Shown here piece by piece: positions 8,663-18,337 of a DNA stretch of 47,125 bases. This DNA is from Winogradskyella psychrotolerans. GTDB lineage: Bacteria; Bacteroidota; Bacteroidia; Flavobacteriales; Flavobacteriaceae. The position numbers were made by a program, and so were the translations under genes. The notes beneath the pieces are model-generated. The model was not told the origin of the DNA. It did not search any database and saw only the letters and a program-made list of their open reading frames with translations. How positions within the stretch are numbered: the first letter of the stretch is position 1; each line of letters begins with the position of its first letter. The stretch lies in assembly GCF_018860545.1 (NCBI RefSeq), contig NZ_JAHKPN010000055.1, forward strand, positions 1 through 47,125, written 5' to 3'.

Positions 8663-11284
8663 ATGAAAAACAGGCTCATTATTCTATTTTTATTTGTTTC
8701 ATGTATTTTTTATGGGCAAGATAAAAAGAAACTTGATTCGTTAAATTATCTACTTCAACTTGCAAAAGCTAATAAAAATTGGGAAGTACTTTCGGACCTA
8801 TATTTTGCACAAGCAAATAATTATTATGAAAGTGAAGATTATGCATTAGCCATACCTATATTATTAAAGATTGATTCAATATCCGAAAAGCATAGTATTA
8901 AGGATTCTACGACTGTTTTGGCAATTCTAAAACGAGCTGAAATTTCTAAACTGACATTTACTAAAGAAAGCTCTCAAGTTGCTTATGAACTTGGTAAAGA
9001 AGCTCTAAAACTAGCAGAAGATATAAATTCACAAGAATCTATACATCTTGCATATGTAAAGTTGGCAGATTATTGTCAACTAACAAAACGTTTTGATGAA
9101 GCTAAAATATATGTAGATAAAGGACTTCAATATTATATAAACAAAAATAATGGAGATGAAGACAAAATATCTCGGCTTTATTTAATTGAATCTGCCTATT
9201 ATCTTGATCAAGACAGCCTTATAAAAGGTGAGGAATCTCGCTATAAAGCTATTTTATATTTAGAAGACAAAGGCAATGATTATGAAATGGCAAAGGCAAA
9301 ATATTATTTTGGTCATTATATAAGGTATGATAAAAAAGAATATAAAGAGGCGTTAGTTTTTCTTGAAGAAGCAAAAGATCTATTTGAAACAACTAATAAT
9401 AATGATGGCGAAATTTATCATCGCTGTTTACGAGATTTAGCTATATGTTATGACGCCATAGGAGATTATAACAATTCTAGTAAATATTATAAGGACGCTT
9501 ATATGTTGAAAATTGAACTCAATAAAAGAGCTAATCGAACTCTTTCTAGAAATTTAGAAACTCAATATGAAACTGAAAATAAAAAACAAGAAATTGAATT
9601 ACTTACAACACAAAAACAGCTAGTAGAAGGACAAAAAATAAATCAACGGAATTTATTTTTAGGTGGTTTGGTTTTAACTTCAATTGCAGGTTTGTTCTTT
9701 TTCTTCCTATTTAAAAACAGACAAAAAACAACCAGAAAATTACAAGAACTAGATGGTTTTAAATCCAAGCTTTTCGCCAATATATCACACGAATTCCGAA
9801 CACCATTAACCTTAATTTCAGGACCTATTGACAAGCGTTTAAATTCTAAAGGTTTAAATGATGAAGATAGAACTGAGTTTAAGATGATACAAAGAAATTC
9901 TGATAGATTACTCAATTTGGTGAATCAACTTTTGGATCTTTCGAAGTTAGAATCTGGTCATTTAAAACTAAAAGTGGGTCAAGGAAATTTATCGGTTTTA
10001 TTAAAATCTATGGCATCTTCATTTCAGCATAAAGCCATTCAAAAACAAATAAATTACACGATTAATATTGAAGAAATTGAGAACGTTTGGTTTGATAAAG
10101 ATGTGATTGAAAAAACGGTAATAAATCTTTTATCTAATGCATTTAAATATACACCTGAAAATGGAAACATACATTTTATAGCATCAGTTATTGATGATAA
10201 GTTACAATTAAATATAGAAAATAATAGTAAGGTTTTAACCAAAGAACAGATTGAAAATATATTTAATCGTTTTTACCAAGCCGATGAAAATACTGAAGGT
10301 GTTGGCATAGGATTATCATTGGTAAAAGAAATAGTCAACTTATCTTATGGAATAATTACCGTAGAAAATACGTCTAGTAAAACGATGGTGTTTAACGTCC
10401 AGTTGCCAATTCTAAAATCACAGTTTAAGCCCAAAGATTTAACAGATGATACCATAGACCTGTCCATAGCTGAACAAAAAGATTATACCGTTGAAACCGA
10501 AAATGAAACTATCCAAATAATAGACGAAGACCTTCCCATTTTATTGATTGTTGATGATCATGAAGATATACGAGCTTTTGTTAAAACTGCATTTAAAAAT
10601 AACTATCAAGTCGTTGAAGCAGCTAATGGTGAAATAGGCGTAGAAAAAGCTATTGAGTTAATTCCAGATATTATAATTTCAGATGTAATGATGCCTAAAG
10701 TTAACGGTTTTCAACTCTCCGAAATCTTAAAACAAGACGAGCGTACCTGCCACATACCAATTATATTGCTAACAGCCAAAGCAGATGATACGGATAAATT
10801 TATGGGCTTAGAAACTGGTGCAGACGATTTTATTGTAAAGCCCTTCAAAATAAAAGGATTAGAGGCAAGGGTTAAAAACTTAATTGTCTCTAGATTAAAA
10901 TTACGCGAACGTTACAGTCAAGAAGTAATCTTAAGACCAAAAGACATCGCTATTTCTAATTTTGACAAACAATTTTTAGAAAAAATACAACTTGTATTAA
11001 ATCAAAATCTTACAGAGCCAAATTTTAGTGCTAAAGATTTTAGTAAAGTCGTCGGTATGAGCCGTATGCAATTACATAGGAAATTAAAAGCACTTACAGG
11101 TTTATCTGCAACTGAGTTTGTGCGTTCTCAACGATTAAAATTAGCTGCTGACTTACTTAAAAAGAGCGATGCTAATGTTTCAGAGATTGGCTATTCAGTT
11201 GGTTTTAATGACCACTCGTATTTTACCAAATGTTTTAAAGAAGTTTATCATTGTACACCAACTGAATTTGCAAACCGTAGTTGA
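8663..11284 (+). CDS. Hybrid two-component system: TPR sensor, histidine kinase, receiver, AraC HTH
   Basis: The 873-residue protein has a signal/anchor segment (1-19), then a periplasmic region of TPR-like helices (about 35-290) and a coiled coil. One membrane segment follows (about 335-352). The dimerization domain has SHEFRTPL with phospho-acceptor His376. The ATPase domain has an N box (NLLSNAFKYTPENG) and GVGIGLSLVKE. The receiver has LIVDDHEDIR, phospho-acceptor Asp674 in ISDVMMPK and a KPFK lysine. The last 100 residues are an AraC-type DNA-binding domain. All catalytic residues are present. The start at 8663 was chosen because it gives a clean signal peptide; an in-frame TTG at 8630 would fall inside the promoter. 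The gene sits immediately before the fibre cluster and shares promoter boxes with it, so it probably activates that cluster. The signal is unknown. Confidence 0.93.
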   Translation: MKNRLIILFLFVSCIFYGQDKKKLDSLNYLLQLAKANKNWEVLSDLYFAQANNYYESEDYALAIPILLKIDSISEKHSIKDSTTVLAILKRAEISKLTFTKESSQVAYELGKEALKLAEDINSQESIHLAYVKLADYCQLTKRFDEAKIYVDKGLQYYINKNNGDEDKISRLYLIESAYYLDQDSLIKGEESRYKAILYLEDKGNDYEMAKAKYYFGHYIRYDKKEYKEALVFLEEAKDLFETTNNNDGEIYHRCLRDLAICYDAIGDYNNSSKYYKDAYMLKIELNKRANRTLSRNLETQYETENKKQEIELLTTQKQLVEGQKINQRNLFLGGLVLTSIAGLFFFFLFKNRQKTTRKLQELDGFKSKLFANISHEFRTPLTLISGPIDKRLNSKGLNDEDRTEFKMIQRNSDRLLNLVNQLLDLSKLESGHLKLKVGQGNLSVLLKSMASSFQHKAIQKQINYTINIEEIENVWFDKDVIEKTVINLLSNAFKYTPENGNIHFIASVIDDKLQLNIENNSKVLTKEQIENIFNRFYQADENTEGVGIGLSLVKEIVNLSYGIITVENTSSKTMVFNVQLPILKSQFKPKDLTDDTIDLSIAEQKDYTVETENETIQIIDEDLPILLIVDDHEDIRAFVKTAFKNNYQVVEAANGEIGVEKAIELIPDIIISDVMMPKVNGFQLSEILKQDERTCHIPIILLTAKADDTDKFMGLETGADDFIVKPFKIKGLEARVKNLIVSRLKLRERYSQEVILRPKDIAISNFDKQFLEKIQLVLNQNLTEPNFSAKDFSKVVGMSRMQLHRKLKALTGLSATEFVRSQRLKLAADLLKKSDANVSEIGYSVGFNDHSYFTKCFKEVYHCTPTEFANRS

Positions 11285-11487
11285 TTTCAACGACACTTTA
11301 ATCAATTTGAAGTATTAGGTTCTCATTTCATCTAAATATTGTATTCCTCTTCACTTTTTAGACTTGGTTCTTGGCTCTAAATGTCTCGTATTGCACATGT
11401 TGAAGTAAGCGGTCTTGACGCGTTTATCTAACTAATCCTAAATAAATTCACTTCCATAGCTCATATATCTCTTGCTATAGCTAGCAT

Positions 11488-11552
11488 GTTACAATAATCA
11501 TAACAATTGTTACATAAGTAATATCCTTCTCACAACTTACATTCTACATTTA
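11488..11552 (+). promoter_or_regulatory. Promoter/operator of the fibre operon: paired GTTACA boxes and -7 element
   Basis: GTTACA boxes at 11488-11493 and 11509-11514 are 21 bp apart. The second is part of a dyad, GTTAC-N4-GTAAT (11509-11522). Exactly 36 bp after its first base lies TACATTTA (11545-11552), 7/8 to TAnnTTTG. No -33 TTG is seen, as expected for an activator-dependent promoter. Predicted transcription starts near 11557, leaving a leader of about 33 nt before the micro-ORF at 11590. The rest of the 11285-11589 gap (11285-11487) shows no gene or other element. Confidence 0.55.
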
Positions 11553-11589
11553 CTACATACTATTTCCCTGTAGTAGTAATATCGTTCTA

Positions 11590-11742
11590 ATGGTAAAAAA
11601 AACAAACAGTATAAAAGGTGAAATAGATCGCTTCCCTGAGTATCAAATTTACCTCAATGTCAACCATTTAGAAAAAGGCACATATACTTTAAAAATTACA
11701 CATAAAAACAAAGTTATAAAAACAACCACTTTTAAAAAATAG
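11590..11742 (+). CDS. 50-residue micro-protein resembling the end of a T9SS type A sorting domain
   Basis: This short frame has an ATG about 33 nt after the predicted transcription start and ends 4 bp before the next gene. It has no signal peptide. Its second half, LNVNHLEKGTYTLKI followed by a charged turn and a KTTTFKK end, lines up with the last two strands of the T9SS type A sorting domain of the protein encoded at 26509-27276 (VNVSNLEAGIYLFKI...TRKIVVK). Without export it cannot be an ordinary T9SS substrate. It might be a free-standing decoy, an assembly factor, or just a conserved leader peptide. Coding is supported by position, spacing and the aligned strand pattern; function is unknown. 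Confidence 0.6.
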   Translation: MVKKTNSIKGEIDRFPEYQIYLNVNHLEKGTYTLKITHKNKVIKTTTFKK

Positions 11743-11746
11743 TATT

Positions 11747-13159
11747 ATGAAAACAAAATTAACTCTACTTTTTTGGCTTTTATTTTCAATTTTAATTTTT
11801 GGACAAGACAGAGGCTTTAATTACAAAGCACTTATTAAGGATGCTAATGGTAACATTCTGTCAAATCAAACCGTAAAACTAAGATTCACCATATTTTATG
11901 ACAATAACGATATATATAAAGAAACTCAATCACCAACAACAGATGCAAATGGTATTGTCATCGTAAGTATTGGTGAAGGTACACCATTTGGAGGTGTAAC
12001 AAGTTTTTCTTCCGTTAGCTCTGATTTCGGCAATAATGACTATTTCCTGAAGGTGGAAATTGACATTAATGGCGGTAATAGCTTTGTAGATATGGGATCT
12101 TCTAGATTTAATGCTGTTCCTTATGCAAAATATGCTGAAAGAGCTGGCAATGCTGTAAATCGCTTAAATCAATTGCTCGATGCAAAATCAGATGATGATT
12201 TTAATGCTAATAATGGCTCTTCTATATTTCTTGGCAGACTTGCTGGATATGAGGATCATGGAACTGGTAATAAAAACACTAGTGTCGGTTACGCAAGTAT
12301 GCAGAACAATACAACAGGAAATGGAAATATTGCCTTTGGTTACGAAGCGCTTCATGATAATCAAATTGGATATAATAACACAGCAATTGGAAAGGATGCC
12401 TTAAGTAATACAACAGAAGGAGCTTATAATGTTGCGATAGGTTATGGGTCAGGTCAATTTAATTATGGAAATAATAATGTATTCATTGGCAATGAAGCAG
12501 GCCATCTTCCTACTTCTATAATAGAAAGTGACAAATTATATATAAATAATGAAAGATCAAATAGTCCTCTTATTTATGGTGAGTTTGATAACGATTTAAT
12601 ACGTATTAATGGCACATTAGATATTTCTGAAAAACTGGATATAGGTGGCTCGTTAACAATTAAAAATGCATCAGACGACACTTCCTCATGGCGATTAGAA
12701 ACGCGGCCTAATGGAAGTTTGTCTTTATATAGAAATGGTGATTATCGTGGTTATTTTAGTGAATCTACAGGTGTTTATTCATCAATCTCAGATAGACGCT
12801 TAAAAAATGATATTAAAACTTTAGAAAAGGGCACACTCCTTAAAGTGATGCAACTCAATCCCGTCAGTTACTTAATGAAGGACCAAACAGATACCAAGCG
12901 TAACTTAGGTTTAATCTCTCAAGAAGTACAAAAGATATTTCCAAGTATTACCAATTATGTTGAAGAAGCAGATTTAATCACTTTGTCTTATACGGAGCTG
13001 ATTCCAATTCTTATAAAAGCATTGCAAGAGCAACAAAACATTATTGAAGCACAAAAAGCTAAGGATATTGTGCAGGATACATCGATTTCAAAACAATCCC
13101 AAACTATAAAATCATTAGTAGCACGATTAGATCATTTAGAAGCAAAATCGAGCAATTAA
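11747..13159 (+). CDS. Exported fibre-like protein: shared N-module, YadA-like head repeats, peptidase S74 chaperone domain
   Basis: This is the first of six paralogs. A signal peptide (about 1-19) is followed by the shared N-terminal module (FNYKALIKDANGN to NAVPYAKYAERA, about 22-130). Next come YadA-like head repeats of the NTAIGKDAL type (about 165-245), a strand-rich linker, and a C-terminal intramolecular chaperone domain as in phage tail spikes (about 335-440). The self-cleavage dyad is predicted as Ser348 and Lys353 in SDRRLK. A coiled coil closes the protein. Proteins of this type form trimers, and the S74 domain folds the fibre and then cuts itself off. The dyad spacing of five matches the known phage endosialidase chaperone. 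The likely location is the cell surface or periplasm. Confidence 0.82.
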   Translation: MKTKLTLLFWLLFSILIFGQDRGFNYKALIKDANGNILSNQTVKLRFTIFYDNNDIYKETQSPTTDANGIVIVSIGEGTPFGGVTSFSSVSSDFGNNDYFLKVEIDINGGNSFVDMGSSRFNAVPYAKYAERAGNAVNRLNQLLDAKSDDDFNANNGSSIFLGRLAGYEDHGTGNKNTSVGYASMQNNTTGNGNIAFGYEALHDNQIGYNNTAIGKDALSNTTEGAYNVAIGYGSGQFNYGNNNVFIGNEAGHLPTSIIESDKLYINNERSNSPLIYGEFDNDLIRINGTLDISEKLDIGGSLTIKNASDDTSSWRLETRPNGSLSLYRNGDYRGYFSESTGVYSSISDRRLKNDIKTLEKGTLLKVMQLNPVSYLMKDQTDTKRNLGLISQEVQKIFPSITNYVEEADLITLSYTELIPILIKALQEQQNIIEAQKAKDIVQDTSISKQSQTIKSLVARLDHLEAKSSN

Positions 13160-13170
13160 AAAACAAGAAC

Positions 13171-14700
13171 ATGAAAAAAATTATAATCGCATTAGTCGTT
13201 ACGTTATTGGCAACAGTTTCAAGTTTTGCCCAACAAGGCATAAACTACAAAGCGCTTATTAAAGACGATTTGGGAAATGTCCTAACCATCCAAACTATTG
13301 GTGTTCAGTTTCAAATACGTGAAGCCACAGCAAATGGGAGTGCTGTTTATACAGAGACACATACCTCAACAACGGATGCTAACGGAATCCTAATTTTAAA
13401 CATTGGTAAAGGTTCTACCACAGACCTATTTAATACTATCGATTGGAGTAGCAATGCGCATTGGCTGAATCTACAAATTGATATCACAGGAGGTACTAAT
13501 TATACTGATATCAGTACAACTCAATTTATGGCTGTGCCTTATGCGCTATCTGCAGAAAATGTTTCTGGTTTAGAGAAAATTACTGAAAACGATGGTACGG
13601 AAGATAAAACAGGTTGGAGATTGGTAGGGCAAGATCCCGCAAATTATGGACCGATAGGTAAGGATGCTACAGATTTATCCTATTCACATGTGACTTCATC
13701 ACAAAAGGGTGCAATTGGAAATTATTCAACAGCAATGGGGTATAACACTATTGCTTCTGGCGATAGGTCAACCGCAATGGGGTATTACGCTACTGCTTCT
13801 GGTAAAAATTCAATTGCAGCGGGTGAAGACTCTCGTGCAATTGGAGACGGTTCAACAGCTATAGGAAATTCTAATTATGCTATTGGGGAGGGGGCAACTT
13901 CCATAGGTTTTGGAACTGTGGCCGCTGGAGACTACTCAACTGCTTTTGGAATAAGTACTCAAGCTTTAGGTATTTCCTCAACTTCATTGGGGGCTTTGAC
14001 GATAGCAGAATCTTACTATTCTACTGCTATTGGTAGAAATAACGTCGCTGGTGGAGACCCAACAACGTGGATTCCCACTGATCCTTTATTTGAAATTGGT
14101 AATAGTAGTTCAAACATAAGTAGTAACGCTTTAACAGTTTTAAAAAATGGTGAAGTTATTACTGGTGGTCCACTATCCATTCAAAATTCATCAGATGCTA
14201 CGTCCACATGGCGACTTGAAACGCGACCAAATGGAAGTTTATCCATGTATAGAAATGGTAGTTATCGTGGGTTTTTTAGTGAATCTACAGGTAATTATTC
14301 ATCTATTTCTGATAGAAGTACCAAAAAAGACATCACTGCTTTAGAAAATGGCACACTCCATAAAGTGATGCAACTCAATCCTGTAAGTTACTTAATGAAG
14401 GACCAAATAGATACCAAGCGGAATCTAGGTTTAATCTCTCAAGAAGTACAAAAGATATTTCCAAGTATTACCAATTATGTTGAAGAAGCAGATTTAATCA
14501 CTTTGTCTTATACGGAGCTGATTCCAATACTTATAAAAGCATTGCAAGAGCAACAAGGTATTATTAATGAGCAAAGTGATTTAATAGAAACAATAACAGC
14601 AGATAATTCATTGCTAAAAGCAAAAGATGTAGTCCAAGATAAATCTATTGAAGCATTATTAACACGCTTAAATCTTATAGAATCTAAATCAACGCATTAA
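13171..14700 (+). CDS. Exported fibre-like protein with YadA-like head and peptidase S74 domain (paralog 2)
   Basis: The 509-residue paralog begins 11 bp after the first. Signal peptide 1-20 and the QQGINYKALIKDD module (about 22-130) come first. A long YadA-like head follows (about 185-290) with the 14-residue STAMGY-x-ASG pattern, which should form a trimeric left-handed beta-roll. The S74 domain has Ser380 and Lys385 in SDRSTK, then a C-terminal coiled coil. A 103-bp stretch of the chaperone-coding part (14426-14528) is identical to 12906-13008 in the first gene, which points to recent duplication or gene conversion. It probably acts with its neighbours as alternative or co-assembling fibres. 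Confidence 0.82.
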   Translation: MKKIIIALVVTLLATVSSFAQQGINYKALIKDDLGNVLTIQTIGVQFQIREATANGSAVYTETHTSTTDANGILILNIGKGSTTDLFNTIDWSSNAHWLNLQIDITGGTNYTDISTTQFMAVPYALSAENVSGLEKITENDGTEDKTGWRLVGQDPANYGPIGKDATDLSYSHVTSSQKGAIGNYSTAMGYNTIASGDRSTAMGYYATASGKNSIAAGEDSRAIGDGSTAIGNSNYAIGEGATSIGFGTVAAGDYSTAFGISTQALGISSTSLGALTIAESYYSTAIGRNNVAGGDPTTWIPTDPLFEIGNSSSNISSNALTVLKNGEVITGGPLSIQNSSDATSTWRLETRPNGSLSMYRNGSYRGFFSESTGNYSSISDRSTKKDITALENGTLHKVMQLNPVSYLMKDQIDTKRNLGLISQEVQKIFPSITNYVEEADLITLSYTELIPILIKALQEQQGIINEQSDLIETITADNSLLKAKDVVQDKSIEALLTRLNLIESKSTH

Positions 14701-14711
14701 AAAATAAAAAA

Positions 14712-16298
14712 ATGAAAAAAATTATAATCGCATTAGTCGTTACGTTATTTATATCAGTTTCAAGCCATGCACAACAAGGCATTAATTACAAAGCCTTATT
14801 AAAGGATTCCAATGACAATGTACTTGCAAATACATTTATGAGCGTGCAATTTAGTATACATGAAAATTCTACAACTGGTACCATAATATATCAAGAAGAC
14901 CATAATTATACTACTGATACTAACGGTTTAGTTATTTTAAATATTGGTACGGATGCAACGCCAAACATTGGTGTTTTTGGAGATATAAATTGGAGTGCCA
15001 ACCAACATTTTTTACAAACTACAATAACATATAATGGGGGCATCATAAATTTTGATGCCACGGAATTTATGGCGGTGCCTTATGCAAAACATGCCGAAAC
15101 AGCAGCCAATATTTTTAGTGGTGATTATAACGATTTAACCAATCAACCAACAATAACCGTTCCTTCAGGTTTAGAAAGAATTACAGAGAGTACAGATACC
15201 GATACTGGAGAACCAATATATGGCTGGCGATTAATTGGCCAAAATTCTGCTTTTTACGGAAATTTAGGTGAAAACGCAGTAGATTTAAGTTATAGTGGTT
15301 ATAATTCCACGACACGAGGTGCGACTGGTCGTTATTCTTTTGCTTCAGGACATAGCAATACCGCTTCAGGTATTGCGTCAACTGCATTAGGTAATGGTAA
15401 TATTGCTTCTGGTGATTTTTCATCTGCTTTGGGTTATTTCTCGAAATCAGTAGGAGAATATTCAACAGCTATTGGTTATGATTCGGAATCAAAAGGACAC
15501 CACTCAACAGCTATAGGACCGTCTTCTCAAACATCGTCTTACGGAGAAATAGCTTTAGGCTTGTTTAATACAACTTATACTCCTAATAGTGAGTCTGAAT
15601 GGAATTCAAATGATCGGCTATTTGTAATTGGTAATGGTTATTGGCAAGGCACCTATCATAGAAGTGATGCCTTAATTGTTTTAAAAAATGGGACAATTAC
15701 AGCACCAAGTTTTGATATTTCTCAAATAACAGATGACAAAGCTTTAGTTACTAAAGAGTATGCAGATACTAATTATTTAAACGCTGATGGTCCATTAACA
15801 ATTCAAAATGCAACAGATGCGACGTCCACATGGCGCCTTGAAACGCGGCCCAATGGTAGTTTATCTTTGTATAGAAATGGTGATTACCGTGGTTTTTTCA
15901 GTGAATCTACAGGTAATTATTCATCAATTTCCGATAGACGTACCAAAAAAGACATCACAGCTATAGAAAATGGCACACTCCATAAAGTGATGCAACTCAA
16001 CCCTGTGAGTTACTTAATGAAAGACCAAACTGACACCAAGCGGAATCTAGGTTTAATATCACAAGAAGTGCAAGAGATTTTCCCAAGTATCACCACCTAT
16101 GTTGAAGAATCAGACTTAATCACCTTGTCTTATACAGAGCTGATTCCAATACTGATAAAAGCGTTACAAGAGCAACAAGGTGTTATAAACACACAAAACT
16201 CAAAAATAGAAACGTTGTCAACAGATAATTCAACTCTGGAAAATATGGTTAATAATCTTATTTCAAGAGTAGAAAAAATAGAAACCAATAACCAATAA
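14712..16298 (+). CDS. Exported fibre-like protein with YadA-like head and peptidase S74 domain (paralog 3)
   Basis: The 528-residue paralog begins 11 bp after the second. Its first 38 bases, which encode the signal peptide start, are identical to those of paralog 2. The N-module (QQGINYKALLKDSNDN to FMAVPYAKHAETA) is followed by an IFSGDYNDLTNQP linker and a head of STALGNGNIASGDFS-type repeats. Next comes a DKALVTKEYAD stalk segment, as in phage fibres, and an S74 domain with Ser407 and Lys412 in SDRRTK. A final coiled coil (about 490-525) follows. The key residues of the self-cleaving chaperone are intact, so the protein is expected to trimerise and lose its C-terminal part. Confidence 0.82.
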   Translation: MKKIIIALVVTLFISVSSHAQQGINYKALLKDSNDNVLANTFMSVQFSIHENSTTGTIIYQEDHNYTTDTNGLVILNIGTDATPNIGVFGDINWSANQHFLQTTITYNGGIINFDATEFMAVPYAKHAETAANIFSGDYNDLTNQPTITVPSGLERITESTDTDTGEPIYGWRLIGQNSAFYGNLGENAVDLSYSGYNSTTRGATGRYSFASGHSNTASGIASTALGNGNIASGDFSSALGYFSKSVGEYSTAIGYDSESKGHHSTAIGPSSQTSSYGEIALGLFNTTYTPNSESEWNSNDRLFVIGNGYWQGTYHRSDALIVLKNGTITAPSFDISQITDDKALVTKEYADTNYLNADGPLTIQNATDATSTWRLETRPNGSLSLYRNGDYRGFFSESTGNYSSISDRRTKKDITAIENGTLHKVMQLNPVSYLMKDQTDTKRNLGLISQEVQEIFPSITTYVEESDLITLSYTELIPILIKALQEQQGVINTQNSKIETLSTDNSTLENMVNNLISRVEKIETNNQ

Positions 16299-16309
16299 AA
16301 ATCAGCACT

Positions 16310-17614
16310 ATGAAACTATACACATTATTAATCGTATTAATCATTTCAATTTCAAGCTTTGCGCAGCAAGGTATTAACTATAAAGCGTTATTAAAAGATG
16401 ATAATGGTACTGTTTTAGTTAATCAAGATATATATGTCCGTTTTATTATAGAAAACCCCAATGGAAGCAGTGAGTACATTGAATCACACCAAACCACAAC
16501 TGATTTAAATGGAATATTTATTCTAAATATAGGTGAAGGCAATCCAGGCCAGTTTAATGATTTTAATGCCATAGATTGGGATGCCGAATTATACAATTTA
16601 GAGGTTGCCGTTAGAGTTGAACCTAATGGTAGTTTAATTGTTTTTGAGGAGACATCATTTAAAACGGTGCCCTATGCAAAGTATGCAGAAACAGCTGGTA
16701 ATGCAAATTGGACTAAAACAGGAAATAATATTGAAAATGATAATTCAGGAATTGTAAATATAAATAGTACTCTAGGAAACCCTTTATCAATTAGATCAAC
16801 AAGTACAGATGATTATATTGCTTTTTATAATTCAGGAGGCTATAAAGGTTATACAGGGATTTATACTGGTAATAATGATATGGATTTTGGCACAGGAGCA
16901 ACAAATTCTACAGGTAAGGTCCATTTAACGACACTTGCCTCTCCTAAGTTAACTGTAATACCAAACGGATTTGTTGGTATTGCCTCTCAAAACCCAACGC
17001 AACGTCTAGAGGTGAATGGAAAAATTAAAGTAGGAAATGATGCTATATCTCCTTCTAACGGAACCATAAGATATAATTCTACAACTAATGCTTTTGAAGG
17101 TTATATCGCAGAAACAGGTTGGGTAACACTTGGAGCAAAAAAAATGGAAAAAACAATGGTTATTCCGGCAACGGATTTTGTTGCTCGTTTAGTTAGCAGT
17201 ATGAGTGTCGCTTACAGTTCTAATACTGTTTATTTATCAGGATCTACACCTTCAAGTACCTTGCCTTATGTAGTAGCTCCTTTAGTAGTTCCTGTTGGTT
17301 CAAGATTAATTTCAATTTCTTATGTCTTTGAAGATGATAACCCTTACATAGATTTGAGTTTTGTTTTTTCAAAATACTGTGGCGATTCCAATGTTACTTC
17401 AGAAACGATTACTACTATAAATACTCATGTCGCAAATGGTATCGAAAGTTCTAACCTCCATAAATATACATATAACATTAATGAAACTATTCAAGCAGGT
17501 TGTCAATACGTAATTAGCGCAAGTGCCGGAGCTAATTGGGGGAATGGAGGTATAGTTACGGGAATTCCCGGAGTAAAAGTTCATAAAGTTTATGTGCGTT
17601 ACGAAGAAGAATAA
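16310..17614 (+). CDS. Exported protein with the shared N-module and a unique beta-rich C-terminus (paralog 4)
   Basis: A signal peptide and the same N-module (QQGINYKALLKDDNGT to KTVPYAKYAETA) are followed by a strand-rich centre. The centre includes a fibre-type segment FVGIASQNPTQRLEVNGKIKVG and an IRYNSTTNAFEGY strand, both common before S74 or tip domains. There is no S74 domain. The last 155 residues (from about 280) form a different, probably all-beta domain with two Cys (KYCGDS, AGCQYV) that I do not recognise. The gene starts 11 bp after paralog 3. The constant N-terminus with a changed end suggests a different fibre tip with the same anchor. Confidence 0.7.
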   Translation: MKLYTLLIVLIISISSFAQQGINYKALLKDDNGTVLVNQDIYVRFIIENPNGSSEYIESHQTTTDLNGIFILNIGEGNPGQFNDFNAIDWDAELYNLEVAVRVEPNGSLIVFEETSFKTVPYAKYAETAGNANWTKTGNNIENDNSGIVNINSTLGNPLSIRSTSTDDYIAFYNSGGYKGYTGIYTGNNDMDFGTGATNSTGKVHLTTLASPKLTVIPNGFVGIASQNPTQRLEVNGKIKVGNDAISPSNGTIRYNSTTNAFEGYIAETGWVTLGAKKMEKTMVIPATDFVARLVSSMSVAYSSNTVYLSGSTPSSTLPYVVAPLVVPVGSRLISISYVFEDDNPYIDLSFVFSKYCGDSNVTSETITTINTHVANGIESSNLHKYTYNINETIQAGCQYVISASAGANWGNGGIVTGIPGVKVHKVYVRYEEE

Positions 17615-17699
17615 AATACACATATAGTTTGTCTCACTACTATTTCATTCGCAACTATAAAAAAAAAATAATTCATTAGAACAATAATTATTAAATGTC

Positions 17700-18314
17700 A
17701 TGAAAGAATACATCACACTCATCTCCATCGTTCTATTGGTAGCCTGTAAATCGGAAACCAAAAAGGACACGACCCAAACCGTTCAAGTAGAACAAAAAGA
17801 ACAGGTAGAAAGCAAACAGGCTACAACTGAGAACAAACCAGTATCTAAAGGTACTTTTCTTTGTAAAATCAATGACAAAGATTGGGCTTACACCAAAGCC
17901 TCAGGTATTGTAGATACACATGCAAAAACAAAAAAACGTACGGCAATAATGACATTTACCAAGAAACTCGATAAAGGCTCAGAAAGTGTGCAGTTGTTTT
18001 ACGATGCAGACACCTATCAGTTAGAAAAAGCTACAGCTATTCTAAAGACTCCAGAAAAAGGAGGTGGTACAATGAGTGCCATGTACCATTTACTTAATGA
18101 AGGAGGTAAGCGTTTACCAGATAGCGCAATTTCAGGGAGCATAGATTTATCTAATGCTACTTCAGCTTCAGGAACAGCTGAGGTTTCAAATATGAAAATT
18201 CGTTTTGAAGAAGGCAAATTAGAAGACCAATCTATGGCGGTAATATCTTTTACATCACTAAAGTTTAGTGGTGTAGGCTACTCCGATCTCGATAAAGCGT
18301 TTGGCAATAAATAA
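17700..18314 (+). CDS. Lipoprotein of unknown function
   Basis: The 204-residue protein starts with a lipoprotein signal (VLLVAC, lipidated Cys16), then a Thr/Gln/Lys-rich linker to about residue 50 and a globular domain that opens GTFLCKINDKDWAYTKASG. The domain appears beta-rich and contains a second Cys. I do not recognise its function. The leader is almost the same as that of the lipoprotein at 24556, including LVACKSETK, so both probably descend from the same source or were fitted with the same export signal. It lies 85 bp after fibre paralog 4 and 23 bp before the next gene, inside the same presumed operon. Confidence 0.7.
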   Translation: MKEYITLISIVLLVACKSETKKDTTQTVQVEQKEQVESKQATTENKPVSKGTFLCKINDKDWAYTKASGIVDTHAKTKKRTAIMTFTKKLDKGSESVQLFYDADTYQLEKATAILKTPEKGGGTMSAMYHLLNEGGKRLPDSAISGSIDLSNATSASGTAEVSNMKIRFEEGKLEDQSMAVISFTSLKFSGVGYSDLDKAFGNK

Positions 18315-18337
18315 TTAATAAAAAAAACAACACCACT

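Noticed and set aside
8630..11284. TTG at 8630 as the regulator start
   Set aside because: It falls inside the -7 element, upstream of the expected transcription start. The ATG at 8663 gives a clean signal peptide.
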